This document shows positions 41,241 through 49,383 of a stretch of 49,383 bases of DNA, piece after piece. Numbering within the stretch: the stretch's first letter is position 1; every line of letters begins with the position of its first letter. Made by a program: the position numbers and the translations under genes. The stretch is from Prorocentrum cordatum (Eukaryota > Sar > Dinophyceae > Prorocentrales > Prorocentraceae): assembly GCA_963575745.1 (NCBI GenBank), contig CAUYUJ010000353.1:65649-115031 (forward strand), read 5' to 3'. Under the pieces are notes generated by a model that searched no databases, was not told the DNA's origin, and worked only from the letters and a program-made list of their open reading frames with translations.

Positions 41241-41376
41241 GGCCTCCCCTGGCCTCGAGCCAGGAGCCGCGCCGGGCCTGCCGGCCAGCCGCGCGCGCGC
41301 CCGGGGGCCGGGCCCCTGGCGCCTCCGCGCAGCTCCCGCTGCCCGACTTGTCGCAGATCCGCCCGCCCCCTCCGCT

Positions 41377-41612
41377 CCGAGCGGGGCCCTCACGCAGAAG
41401 GACATGCCGTTTTTTCCCAACCATCCCGTGGTGTTGGGCCCTCGTTCTGAGTGGACAGCGCCCCGCGTCTCCTCTCCTTTCTTCCTCCTCCCCCTCCCTC
41501 CTCCCCCTCCTTGCCTCTGCACTCGGCACACCTCTCACACGTTTCGTAGCCCCATAGGGGCCTCCCCCTTCGCTCCGAGCGGGGCCCTCACGCAGAAGGA
41601 CATGCCATTTTT
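41377..41612. repeat. short direct repeat pair, GCTCCGAGCGGGGCCCTCAC
   Basis: A ~40-bp phrase (GCTCCGAGCGGGGCCCTCAC then GCAGAAGGACATGCC and a T run) occurs at about 41373-41415 and again at about 41571-41612. A short CCT tract and a GCCTCTGCACTCGG stretch lie between. The sequence around it (41241-41858) is otherwise unassigned. Confidence 0.65.
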
Positions 41613-41858
41613 TGGGGGTTCCTGGAGCGGGCCGAGAGCCACAAGAGCAAGCTTCACAACGTGGATGCCGCCACACACACACACACCTAAAAGGCCGGGT
41701 TCAGAGAGCACGCGGGGCACAGGCCAAATAACACCAGGGGCTACCCGTGACGGTTCTTGCCTGGCGGCAGTGTCGTGCAGATGGCAGATGTGCGCAGCCC
41801 CGCGCGGGGCAAACATGTACACTGCTAGCGTGCCAGCCTGCGCCACCAGAAGGACATA

Positions 41859-42031
41859 CAGTCAAAAGCCCTAATAAGGACGCGCGGTAAGGACGCAAGA
41901 CCCTTGGAAGCCGAAGGTGGGATTTTTGGGGCGGCGGACGACGAAAACCCCAAGGACGCAAGAACAAGGACGAGCAAGGACGCAATGGTACCCTGAGCAA
42001 AGTCGCGCGTCCTTATTAAGGTTTTTGGCTG
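41859..42031. mobile_element. TA-flanked MITE family M2
   Basis: 173 bp. The left end CAGTCAAAAGCCCTAATAAG and the inverted right end CAGCCAAAAACCTTAATAAG match at all but four of the first 20 positions and continue with GACGCGCG on both sides, a TIR of about 28 bp. TA flanks both ends (41857-41858, 42032-42033). The interior repeats AAGGACGCAA several times. No coding capacity. Confidence 0.8.
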
Positions 42032-42033
42032 TA

Positions 42034-42596
42034 GTGGGGGTACCGGAGAAGGAAACCCTTAAAGGCAAGGAATCCAGGGTCTGGAAGCCACTGGGACTCC
42101 CATCGCCCATCGGCCAAGGGTATCACCGCCGCCCCGATCAGATACAGGGCGGGCGCGGCCGCAGGTAACCCTCGCAAGAAACCCAACCCTGAAAACCCGC
42201 CGCGCGAGGTGCACCTGAGGGGAAACCCGGAGCACCCTGAACGCAGCCGCTCCTTCCAAGGGCTGCGGGAAGCCACCGGCGCGGCGCGCGGAGCGCAGAA
42301 ACCCAGGACACCCCGACGAAGAGCAGATGGTTTCGTGATGCGCGCCCCCACTGTGAGGACTCCTCGAGGGCCTGCAGCCGCCTGTCGGGCTGGGCGACAG
42401 GGGGGGACAGCAAAGGGGGGGTTTGAGAATCAGCTCACGTAGCTGAGTTTCCTGGCGCCTCCCCGCGCCGGGAGGCGGCCATGCATCGAGGAATGGGCCC
42501 CTCGGTGGGGCCGAAACCAGCCGCATGCAGCAGCTTTCGTCACCCCCCCTTTCCCCCCTTTCGTCTGGCCCGACCCCCTGTGAGGACTCCTCCAGT
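42034..42596. other. unassigned sequence with short repeats
   Basis: CTGTGAGGACTCCTC occurs at about 42349 and 42579, and GGGCCTGC(A/G)GCCGCC at about 42369 and 42770. Otherwise no gene, RNA or element is recognised. Confidence 0.35.
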
Positions 42597-42765
42597 CGGC
42601 GGTGGACAAACCTCCCTTTAGTAAACCTCCCCTTAGTGAAAACGGCCTGGGACCGAAACCGACGGACCTGGACCCGCAAAAATGACGGCCGCGACGCCCT
42701 CTCGCGAACCGAAAACGGCCAATTCCTTAATCGACGTGTCAGGGTAGGAGGTCTATCCACCTCCG
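42597..42765. repeat. dispersed repeat R2, copy without GGA tract
   Basis: GGCGGTGGACAAACCTCCCT, then CCGAAACCGACGGACCTGGA and ACGGCCGCGACGCC, then CAATTC, then only CTTAATCGACGTGTCA, then GGGTAGGAGGTCTATC. It is the uninterrupted relative of 28371-28795. Confidence 0.65.
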
Positions 42766-42899
42766 ATCCAGGGCCTGCGGCCGCCTGGGCGCACTCCTTG
42801 AAAACGAACGCCCCCCAGCCCCAGCAGCAGGCTGGGCTGGACGCACACCCCGCTCCTCCGAGTGCCGGGCCCTCCCCGTCGGGAAAGCGCGCGCCTCCC

Positions 42900-43130
42900 G
42901 AGGAGCCCACGACGAGGAGCCTCCCCGGACCCCCCCTGCGAGGACGGCGACCACGCCGACGACGGCGATTGCGCCGGCGGGGCCTGCGACGACGGCGACC
43001 ACGACGAGGAGCCTACGACGACGGTGACCACGACGAGGAGCCCAGGGCGACGGCGGCTGCGACGACGACGGCGACTGCGACGACGGTGACCACGACGACG
43101 GGGGCCACGAGGAGGAGCCCACGACGACGT
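42900..43130. repeat. (GACGACGGC)n / (GAC)n GC-rich minisatellite
   Basis: Degenerate GAC, GGC and GAGGAGCC triplets. Gly/Asp and Arg-rich frames are repeat products. Confidence 0.85.
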
Positions 43131-43230
43131 CGCGAAAAAATCACGACGGGAGGCTTTGCGCTGCTCTCGGTCGGCCACCAGGGGGCCCCTGCGGGGCCCC
43201 TGGGGCCGCCGAAGAGCGACTCGGGACGAA

Positions 43231-43342
43231 GAACCAGTCCTGGGGAGCTTCCCCAGGAACCAGTCCTGGGGAACTTCCCCAGAGGAGGAGGAGGAGGAGG
43301 AGGAGGAGGAGGAGGAGGAGGAGGAGGAGGAGGAGGAGGAGA
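43231..43342. repeat. two CTGGGGA...TCCCCAG palindromes followed by (GGA)n
   Basis: CAGTCCTGGGGAGCTTCCCC and, 27 bp later, CAGTCCTGGGGAACTTCCCC each form an inverted repeat. A GGA tract of about 65 bp ending in an A run follows at 43279-43342. 43343-43657 is unassigned. Confidence 0.7.
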
Positions 43343-43657
43343 AAAAAAAAACGAGGAGGGGGAGGTCTGGAGCCCTCCCGAAGGGGTCCAGACCTCTGGG
43401 GGTCGCCTTCGTGACAGAGGCCACGGCGTCGGGGGCCTGGGCTCCCAGCGGGGCCCTCCCCGTCGGCAGACAGCTCCTGGAGCCTGCGGTCGGGAGCTCT
43501 TGCACGGCGTGTCGCAGCAGCGGCCCCGGCGACACGCCACGCTATGCATTGCGAGCGGATGGCGTGCAACATTGTAATAAGCACATTCGCTCGAACCAGC
43601 CCCAAATGCCGGATTGGTGCAGTGCCCTCTGATTTGATTGGGCGGGCGGAAATGGCC

Positions 43658-43807
43658 TCAACCATGACGGATCTGGTGGGTCTCGCAAACTTTCTCGCCA
43701 CACCTGCACTTGAACTCCTCGGGCTCGCCGAAGCCGTCCAGGTAATGACACTCCTTGTATTGGCAATCGTTCGCCTCTAAGTTGCACGCCTGATAGCGTA
43801 ATGGCAT
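43658..43807 (-). CDS. 49-codon Cys-rich ORF, AN1-finger-like fragment
   Basis: Starts at ATG 43807 and stops at TGA 43658-43660. It encodes MPLRYQACNLEANDCQYKEC, then an acidic linker and EEFKCRCGEKVCETHQIRHG. The FKCRCG..(F/V)C..H pattern resembles the second half of an AN1-type zinc finger, but the final H-x-C pair is missing, so this is at best a partial finger. GC-rich third positions in the linker (GGC TTC GGC GAG CCC GAG GAG TTC) suggest real coding history. It could be an exon of a larger gene or a processed fragment. No promoter, leader or neighbours clarify its role. Confidence 0.35.
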   Translation of the reverse strand: MPLRYQACNLEANDCQYKECHYLDGFGEPEEFKCRCGEKVCETHQIRHG

Positions 43808-44330
43808 AACGACATTGGATTGCAAACAACTCTAGACACGTGTTGGAGTGTGAGAGCGAGATGCCGCATTTCGAAAGCACCTCTGAAAATCCATTGAGCA
43901 CAGAACGCTTGAAACACATTGAATGCGCACTAACGGCAACAAGGCGTGACATTCCAGCCCGATGTTGCCGTCATTCCCGATGAAATGCCTGGACATCGTC
44001 TGCTCCGCAAATGCGTGCGGACGATTGCTGCTGCTGTTGAGCCTTCGTTAAGAGAAACAATCATTGTCCCCCCCGCCACCACTGTGACCGTGTGTCTCAT
44101 ATCGAAGTGTCCCCCTCGACGATCACACCCCGACGAAATGTCCCTCGACGTGCTTAACTGCGCCGCTGGGTTTGCAACAACAACTGCCCTCGCATGCGAC
44201 CCCCTCACAATTCCAAACCTCCTGCGGATCCCGAACAACTGCTGAGCGCTACGAAAACATCACATGTTTCAATGCCTCTGCGCATCCGACCTCCAAACGC
44301 CTAACGCCTGAGTGTTTCCAGGATGCTGCA
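43808..44330. other. unassigned sequence of more even composition
   Basis: About 50% GC and free of simple repeats, unlike most of the window. A 99-codon plus frame (43946-44245) lacks an ATG start and a recognisable motif. It may contain exonic sequence but I cannot support a gene model. Confidence 0.3.
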
Positions 44331-44346
44331 TAGCCAGGTCCGAAGT

Positions 44347-44382
44347 CTGCTCCTCCTCCTCCTCCTCCTCCTCCTCCTCATC
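44347..44382. repeat. (CCT)n tract, short
   Basis: About twelve triplets. It is followed by pyrimidine-rich sequence (44383-44560) and unassigned sequence to 45060. Confidence 0.9.
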
Positions 44383-45062
44383 CGTCCTCGCTCCCTTGCT
44401 CCTCCAACATGCATTCTACCTCCCAGCATCGACCTTACACCCCCCCATACTGCTTCTTCTGTCATTACTCATTCTCCATCCTCCATCGTTCTTGCTTCCT
44501 CCTCGCCCATCGTTCATAATCCGTTCATTCTCCCCACCCCTTTCTCCCTCCCTAAACCAGAAAACAATGAGACCCCCCGCCCCCCCAAAAAGGCATACGA
44601 TCCAAGAAGATCGGGGCGGACATCGAGGCCTCCGGCTACGCGCGAACAAGCAAGAACGATCGTCCGCAATGGGAGCAGACGATTAAAACAAGAACTTCTG
44701 GGACGGACGATTAGACCAATAATTTCGCCAGCCTCGGCTACACGCAGGAGTGACCCTGGGTAAGAGTGCCCGTTGGCGCGCGACTTTTTGGGAGCCGCGG
44801 GGGGACCAGACCTGGGCGCGCAAGCAGCTGCTACCGCCTCGTCTTCAGCCATCTGGGGACCCATCTGTGCCCGCACCAGAGGTCACTCCGGCGAGAGGTC
44901 ACCCTTACGCCTAGTCGACCGCCTCGCTGCCCCCGCGAGAAGGGTAAAGGGGGGGGGGGCCGCAGGCCGGCAGATGGCGGACCATCCCGGGCTGCATGGG
45001 GTGGCTGGGGAGGGGAGGCACGGGGCCGCCAGAAGTTTGGCGAGCCGTGCCCCTGAAGCATA

Positions 45063-45245
45063 CAGTCATCGGCCTGACCTAAGGAGCGATACACAAGGAA
45101 CGAAGCCTTCTTTTCCCAAGGAGTAACGCATAAGGAGCGACACATGGTAAATTACGCATGAGGAGCGATACATGACGCATGCCAGCCTAAGGATTGACCG
45201 AGCCCTTTTTGAAGAGTGAGTGTTCCTTATTCGAGCCGCTCGCTG
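45063..45245. mobile_element. TA-flanked MITE family M3
   Basis: 183 bp with TA at both borders (45061-45062, 45246-45247). The left end CAGTCATCGGCCTGACCTAA and the inverted right end CAGCGAGCGGCTCGAATAAG agree at about two thirds of positions. The interior repeats AAGGAGCGATACA-like phrases three times. The terminal CAG and subterminal CCTAAGGA phrases resemble families M1 and M2. Confidence 0.6.
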
Positions 45246-45247
45246 TA

Positions 45248-45590
45248 AGATGTTCAGACCTCCTCCTCACCCTCCCCCCCCCTCCTCCTCGTGGTCACAG
45301 CCTGGCGGCGGACAGAGTCTGTCCACCGTCACCGAAGCGCGGAGGCGGGTGGCGCATTCCCCTCTGATCGGGGCTGCTTTGGCCCACGGTGCAAGCACGA
45401 TGCATCGACTGCGCAAAGGGCCTGGAAGGGCGGCGGGGGGGCTTAGGCGAGAGCCGCTGCGGGACCAGCGGTTCGGCCGAGGTGAGGCCGATCTCCCTCA
45501 CGGATCCACCCGCGGACCCGCCGCCAGACAAGAGAAACACAGTGCCAGGCGTCACCTCCGCGAGGGCGACTGCGCCGACCAGAAGGACGA
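45248..45590. other. unassigned sequence
   Basis: A short C/T-rich stretch (45259-45292) and GC-rich unique sequence. No gene is recognised. Confidence 0.35.
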
Positions 45591-45817
45591 AGACGACGAC
45601 GATGACAACGACGACGACGACGAAAACGACGGCGACGAAAACGACGGCGACGACGAGGACGAGGATCAGAACGAGGACGAGGAGGAGGAGGAGGAGGACG
45701 ACGGACGACGGCGACGGCGACGACGACGACGACCCCGCACTGCGGATGCCCTATGGGCGGGGGCTGCGCAGGCCCCCCTGCAGACGACGACGATGGCGAC
45801 GACCACGACCGAGGACG

Positions 45818-45852
<35 letters not shown>

Positions 45853-46015
45853 GACGAGGACGAGGAGGACGACGACGACGACGTCGACGAACGACGGCGA
45901 CGACGACGACGCACTGCGGCGGATGCCCTATGGGGAGGGGGGTGTTGCGTAGGCCCGCTGTAGTCGACGACGGCGACGACGACGACCACGACGCCGACGC
46001 CGACGGCAGAAACAT
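45591..46015. repeat. (GAC)n / (GACGAC)n repeat with a duplicated island
   Basis: GAC and GAG triplets. Two islands reading ACTGCG(G)..ATGCCCTATGGG with GTAGGCCC/GCAGGCCC (about 45737-45780 and 45912-45960) are duplicates of each other, so the array expanded in blocks. Asp-rich frames are not genes. Confidence 0.85.
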
Positions 46016-46259
46016 TGCCGGAGGGGCAGACGATTTAAACATCAATTCTGGCGGCTTGGTTGTATTAGTCTGTCCAGCTCAAGGATTTTGAGGCCCCTGG
46101 GGGGGGGCTCAATTGCTTGCTCCCATTAAGACGGTTACTGCTGCTTGTGTGGCGTCGCCTGGTGCTCGTGTTGTAATCGTGGCCACAACCCTCGAGACTG
46201 GTGTTGCCATCGCCACCGCCGAGACGACAAGCAATGCTGACAATATGGCCCACCCTTGA

Positions 46260-46427
46260 CCGTGCAACAGCTGCTGCTCCAGCTGTTGATGCTGTCGCTG
46301 TTGCTGTTGCTGTCGGACCTGCCGTTGTTGTTCGCGCTTGCTGCTCGGGGCAACAAGCAATCAAGGGCAAAACCATAACAACATCAATCACGCAAGCTGC
46401 ACAAGCAACAACAACAACAACACCAAC

Positions 46428-46459
<32 letters not shown>

Positions 46460-46535
46460 CACCAACAACAACAGCAACACCACCATCAACAACAGCAACA
46501 ACAACAACATCATCAACAACAACAACTTTGAACAC
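46260..46535. repeat. (CTG/GTT)n then (AAC)n repeats
   Basis: A GCTGTTG-rich block (46264-46330) is followed about 45 bp later by an AAC/ACC block (46377-46530). Because GTT and AAC are complementary the two blocks could pair as a hairpin. Confidence 0.85.
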
Positions 46536-46726
46536 GTTTGGTCTTGTGGGTCGTTCGTGTCCCAACAATTTGCTCCAGCTACCCGCGATGCACGCCCTCC
46601 GCATCTTCAGATTCTCTCGTTGGTCGATTTGTGCACTGACTGCTTCGCCCAACCATACTCGAAACCCGCCCTCGTATTCATGCGATTGACGAGGGTTGCT
46701 GAGATGGGCGAAACCCGCTGGTATGG

Positions 46727-47011
46727 CTCCGGGTTGCGCACAGACAGACCCCCAGGTAGTCACAGCTGGCCTCAACATGTCCCGCGAGCGGCCCCAGCTG
46801 ACCTCAACAGGCCTCCCGAATAGTCCGGGGCGGCCTCAGCACCTCAACCTGCGTCGCGGAGAGCCCCGGGGGCCGCTGCGGGAGGAGGCGCCAGGGCGTT
46901 GGCGCAGCCTGGACTGCCCGGGGGGCCTGATGTGGCCACTTGAGACTTCTCGGGGGGCCTGTTGAGTCCAGCTGGGTCTACATGGGGGATGCTGTCTGTG
47001 CGCAGCCCGAA
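46727..47011. repeat. inverted repeat pair of about 80-90 bp
   Basis: Left arm 46727-46821 and right arm about 46930-47011 (reverse complement) share CTGCGCACAGACAG, CCCCCA.GTAG, CACAGCTGG.CTCAAC and GGCC.CCCGA. The ~110 bp between them is GC-rich. A foldback or TIR element is possible. No target duplication was found. Confidence 0.55.
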
Positions 47012-47035
47012 GCCTCCCGAAGCCTCACCACCATC

Positions 47036-47162
47036 GACTTGGGTGAATCTCGTTCCGATGCACGGCTGCCCCAGGGCCGCCTGGTGCTTCTGGCACGTCG
47101 CCGTGCCGCAGGTGCAGGGGTAAGAGTCGGAGAGGTCCTCGAACTCGCTGGTGACGGAGCAC
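47036..47162 (-). CDS. Cys/His-rich coding fragment (possible exon)
   Basis: The minus frame reads CSVTSEFEDLSDSYPCTCG then TATCQKHQAALGQPCIGTRF. Codons in this stretch end almost exclusively in C or G (TTC GAG GAC CTC TCC GAC), unlike the neighbouring repeat frames. The YPCTCG..TCQKHQ pattern is similar to FKCRCG..VCETHQ at 43658-43807. The longer open frame around it consists of GGA/CCT repeat translation, so only this piece is supported. It is probably an exon or gene fragment, and exact ends are unknown. Confidence 0.3.
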
Positions 47163-47262
47163 GCACCTGGGCGGCGGGCGCAGCGGCAGGCTGGAGGAAA
47201 AGACCCGCTCCCAGGCGAGCCACAATCGTCCAAACCCCTGCGCCTCCCCCGACCCAGCGAGG

Positions 47263-47690
47263 ACGAGGAGGAGGAGGAGGAGGAGGAGGAGGAGGAGGAG
47301 GAGGAGGAGGAAGAGGTGGAGGAGGAGGAGGGAGGAGGAGGAGGAGGAGGAGGAGAAGGAAAAGGAGGAGGGAGGAGGAGGAGGAGGAGGAGGAGGAGGA
47401 GGGAGAGATGGAGGAGGAGAGAGGGAGGAGGCCGGGAGAGGGAGGAGGGGAGGAGGAGGAGGAGGAGGAGGAGGAGGGGAGGAGGAGGAGGAGGAGGGGA
47501 GGAGGGGGAGGAGGAGGAGGAGGGAGGAGGCAGGAGGGGAGGTGGAGACGGAGGAGGAGGAGGAGAAGAAAGGAGGAGTGGAGGGAGGAGGAGGAGCGAG
47601 GAGGAGAAGGAGGAGGAGGGGAGGGCGGAGGAGGAGGAGGAGGGGTGGAGGAGGAGGAGGAGGAGGAGGAGGAGGAGGAACCCCCGACCC
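47263..47690. repeat. (GGA)n tract
   Basis: About 430 bp of GGA/GGGA repeat. All long Glu/Gly/Arg and Pro/Ser/Leu frames in 46900-48000 derive from it. Confidence 0.95.
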
Positions 47691-47786
47691 AGCGAGAGGC
47701 CCGAGCGGGGGCACTGGTAACACTCTGGCCTTTTAGAACCGCGCTGCGTGTCCCTGCCCTGCTTCTCCTGGTGCCCCGAGTGAGTG

Positions 47787-48068
47787 TGGGGGGGGGGGCA
47801 GCAGCACGTACGTATGGATCGGGCGTCGATCGTCGACTGTCGATCTCCTTCTGGCAGTAGCTGGCCATCGCTCGGACGTCCATTCCCTGTGTTTTCTTTG
47901 GTTTCGTGCGTGGTTTTTTTCGCCGAATGATCAAGGATGCTCCTCGATAGTCCTCGCCGAGGGAAAAATGCACACATCCGAGCGATGCCAAAGAGTGGGG
48001 GGGGGCAGCAGCACGTACATACGGATCGGGCGTCGATCGTCGACTGCCGATCTCCTTCTGGCAGTAGG
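47787..48068. repeat. direct repeat pair with nested inverted repeat
   Basis: A ~75-bp phrase (G run, GCAGCAGCACGTAC, GGATCGGGCGTCGATCGTCG, CTCCTTCTGGCAGTAG) occurs at 47787-47860 and 47993-48067. Between them, GCCATCGCTCGGACGT (47865-47880) and its inverted form (about 47972-47988, CATCCGAGCGATGCC) face each other. Confidence 0.7.
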
Positions 48069-48277
48069 TGCATAGGAAGATGCGGCTGTGCCGAAGGGGG
48101 GGCGATGAAGCGGGGGGCCCAAGAGGAGATACGCGGTCAAGACCTGCTGCTTACCATGTCCCGGCAGCGGCCCCAACCACGCGCTATCCCATGCAAACGG
48201 ATAGCGAATCGCTCGGCTCCGCGGGGCGGGAGGCTGGCACAAACTCGGACCGCTGAGGCTTTGGGACCGGGACGTGG

Positions 48278-48331
48278 TTAGCGTGTCGCGCCGACGCGTG
48301 GTGGGCCAGATCTGGCGGCGCGACACGCTAA
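48278..48331. repeat. perfect 15-bp inverted repeat, TTAGCGTGTCGCGCC
   Basis: Arms 48278-48292 and 48317-48331 are perfectly complementary around a 24-bp loop. It could be a deletion remnant of a TIR element, a hairpin-forming site, or a protein-binding palindrome. No function can be assigned. Confidence 0.75.
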
Positions 48332-48489
48332 GCAGACATTCCTGGCCGTGAGGGACGGGGAGGGCGAGTGTGATGGCGATTGAACGGGATTGAGTGGAGT
48401 GAAATCGTGGTGGGGAGGGAGGCCCGTGAGAACGCAGCGAGGGGGAACAAGAGGGGACATCGACACGGAGGCGAGGGGTGCTAAACTCT

Positions 48490-48739
48490 GGGTGACCCAA
48501 AAGGAGGTCCAGCTGAAGGAGGTGGCGCCATAGATTTGGGGCAATTGCATTGCAAATGTGTTTCGCAGGAGAATTGTATTGCATTGTGCTGCAAGTATTG
48601 TATTGCACGCGAAGAGCCAGCAATACATTTGCGCCCCAGAATGTATTGCACGCCCCAAATGCATTGCAACCCCACAAATCTATTGCACCAAATTTATTGC
48701 TCCACCCCCTTGTCGCTGGACCTCCTTTTGGGTCAACCC
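48490..48739. mobile_element. TIR element with ATTGCA-rich interior
   Basis: The ends GGGTGACCCAAAAGGAGGTC and, inverted, GGGTTGACCCAAAAGGAGGT extend as a ~57-bp TIR at about 80% identity, through CCAGC and ATAGATTTGGGGCAAT-like parts. The interior is AT-richer than its surroundings and repeats ATTGCA or TGCAAT about ten times. No coding capacity and no clear target duplication. A MITE-like foldback element is the best description. Confidence 0.7.
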
Positions 48740-48763
48740 GATAAACCAGAATCGTCGAACCAG

Positions 48764-49207
48764 TAGATCACATCGGCAAAGCTCCTCCGCAAGGCATTGG
48801 GGAAGTGCTCTTGGGAGGCACTCGTCGAAGCGCCACAGGGCCCCGGCGAACACTTGGAAGCCCTCGCTGCACACGGAAAAACGCCGCGCGAAACGTCCGG
48901 CCCATGCTCGGCTGAGCACTGCTTGGGGCAACAAAAAATTTGCCTGGCGAAGGACCCAACCATACGCAATTGTGAAAACAGCGATTGTGAATACCATCTT
49001 CGCCCGTGCTCCCTATGTGGCCACGGCTTCCCGCCGGAGCCCGACATGCTCAGGGACACGTTTGTGGCCGTCTTCGCGGGCGCCGACGACGACGAGGAGG
49101 GCGTCCCCCTGACCGAAGAGCAGAAGCAGGAAAGGGTTCTGAGAGCCATGAGGGAGACTGCCACTGGCGCCTTCGGTGGAGCTCCTATGGGGCCACGATC
49201 CTCGTGA
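48764..49207 (+). CDS. hypothetical Cys-rich protein, probable terminal exon
   Basis: An open frame from an in-frame TAG at about 48761 to TGA at 49205-49207. No ATG precedes the conserved-looking part, so this is more likely a last exon than a whole gene; CAGTAG at its left edge could be a splice acceptor. It encodes SAEHCLGQQKICLAKD, NCENSDCEYHLRPCSLCGHG and FPPEPDMLRDTFVAVFAG, then an acidic DDDEEG and an EEQKQERVLRAMRE helix, ending GAFGGAPMGPRSS. The eight Cys and a His (CxxxxxxC, CxxxxCxxxxxxCxxC) could bind zinc. Codons from FPPEP onward are strongly GC-ending, supporting coding. The last ~15 codons lie in the first unit of the 88-bp tandem repeat. Confidence 0.45.
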
Positions 49208-49383
49208 GGGGTGTGCCGAAATGGCCCGAGGCCACCATGCGAACGCTGCCACTGGGGCCTTCGGTGGAGCTCCCTATGGGGCCACGATCCTCGTGAGGGG
49301 TGTGCCGAAATGGGCCGAGGCCGCCATGCGAACGCTGCCACTGGCGCCTTCGGTGGAGCTCCCTATGGGGCCACGATCCTCGT
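49161..49383. repeat. 88-89-bp tandem repeat reaching the window end
   Basis: Units start CCACTGG(C/G)GCCTTCGGTGG at 49161, 49249 and 49338. They are over 90% identical and continue off the right edge. The stop codon of the frame above lies in the first unit. Confidence 0.9.

Noticed and set aside
43785-43860. tRNA-like stretch (TAGCGTAATGG ... GATTGCAAAC)
   Set aside because: An A-box-like and a Cys-anticodon-like phrase are present, but no acceptor stem, no T-loop GTTCRA box and poor anticodon stem pairing.
43946-44245. 99-codon plus-strand frame
   Set aside because: No ATG start, no motif, and no consistent codon bias; left as unassigned sequence.

Overview
The window looks like repeat-dominated nuclear DNA from a dinoflagellate. 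The evidence is a GC-rich background, a non-LTR retrotransposon with a WVDD-type reverse transcriptase and C-terminal RNase H, a tyrosine-recombinase (DIRS-order) retroelement of the kind common in dinoflagellates, a near match to the dinoflagellate spliced leader inside that element's repeats, and a great abundance of (CCT)n/(GGA)n tracts. This assignment rests on motif recognition from memory; a GC-rich genus such as Prorocentrum would fit but is not shown. No rRNA, tRNA or convincing complete host gene is visible. Most long open frames are products of triplet repeats.

Layout. 1-6740: simple repeats, a TIR element with a microsatellite core (2085-2231), a dispersed repeat (3171-3330), a degenerate ~42-bp satellite (3940-5420) carrying a TA-flanked MITE (4486-4662), and a compound minisatellite. 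6740-18250: a ~39-bp hairpin satellite split by a 6.6-kb minus-strand retroelement (8220-14830). In its own orientation the element reads Cys/Pro-rich ORF, Gag-like, RT, RNase H, tyrosine recombinase, methyltransferase-like domain, all broken by frameshifts, and it is bounded by split direct repeats (A1-ORFs-B1-A2-B2). 18250-23862: dispersed repeats, tandem repeats, a second copy of the MITE (21797-21972) and long GGA/CCT tracts.

23863-41050: an ~8.6-kb segment present twice in direct order (23863-32437 and 32552 to about 41050), separated by exactly 100 N. It carries a LINE-like RT/RNase H element embedded in (GGA)n, a dispersed repeat interrupted by (GGA)n, a MITE with four TTC/GAA palindromes, a further copy of the TIR/microsatellite element, and a TGTGCTGG minisatellite. 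The two copies begin and end exactly where dovetail contig overlaps would, so the duplication is most simply an unmerged contig overlap rather than biology.

41050-49383: two more TA-flanked MITEs (41859-42031, 45063-45245), an 'empty' version of the dispersed repeat (42597-42745), GAC- and CAA-type repeats, inverted-repeat elements (46727-47011, 48278-48331, 48490-48739), small Cys/His-rich coding fragments (43658-43807, about 47036-47162) and a probable terminal exon (48764-49207) that runs into an 88-bp tandem repeat at the window end.

No operon-like or pathway logic links the genes. The window is a record of nested mobile elements and microsatellite expansion. The most interesting items are the split-repeat tyrosine-recombinase element with a spliced-leader-like relic, the TIR elements with microsatellite cores and 3-bp target duplications, and the hairpin satellite.
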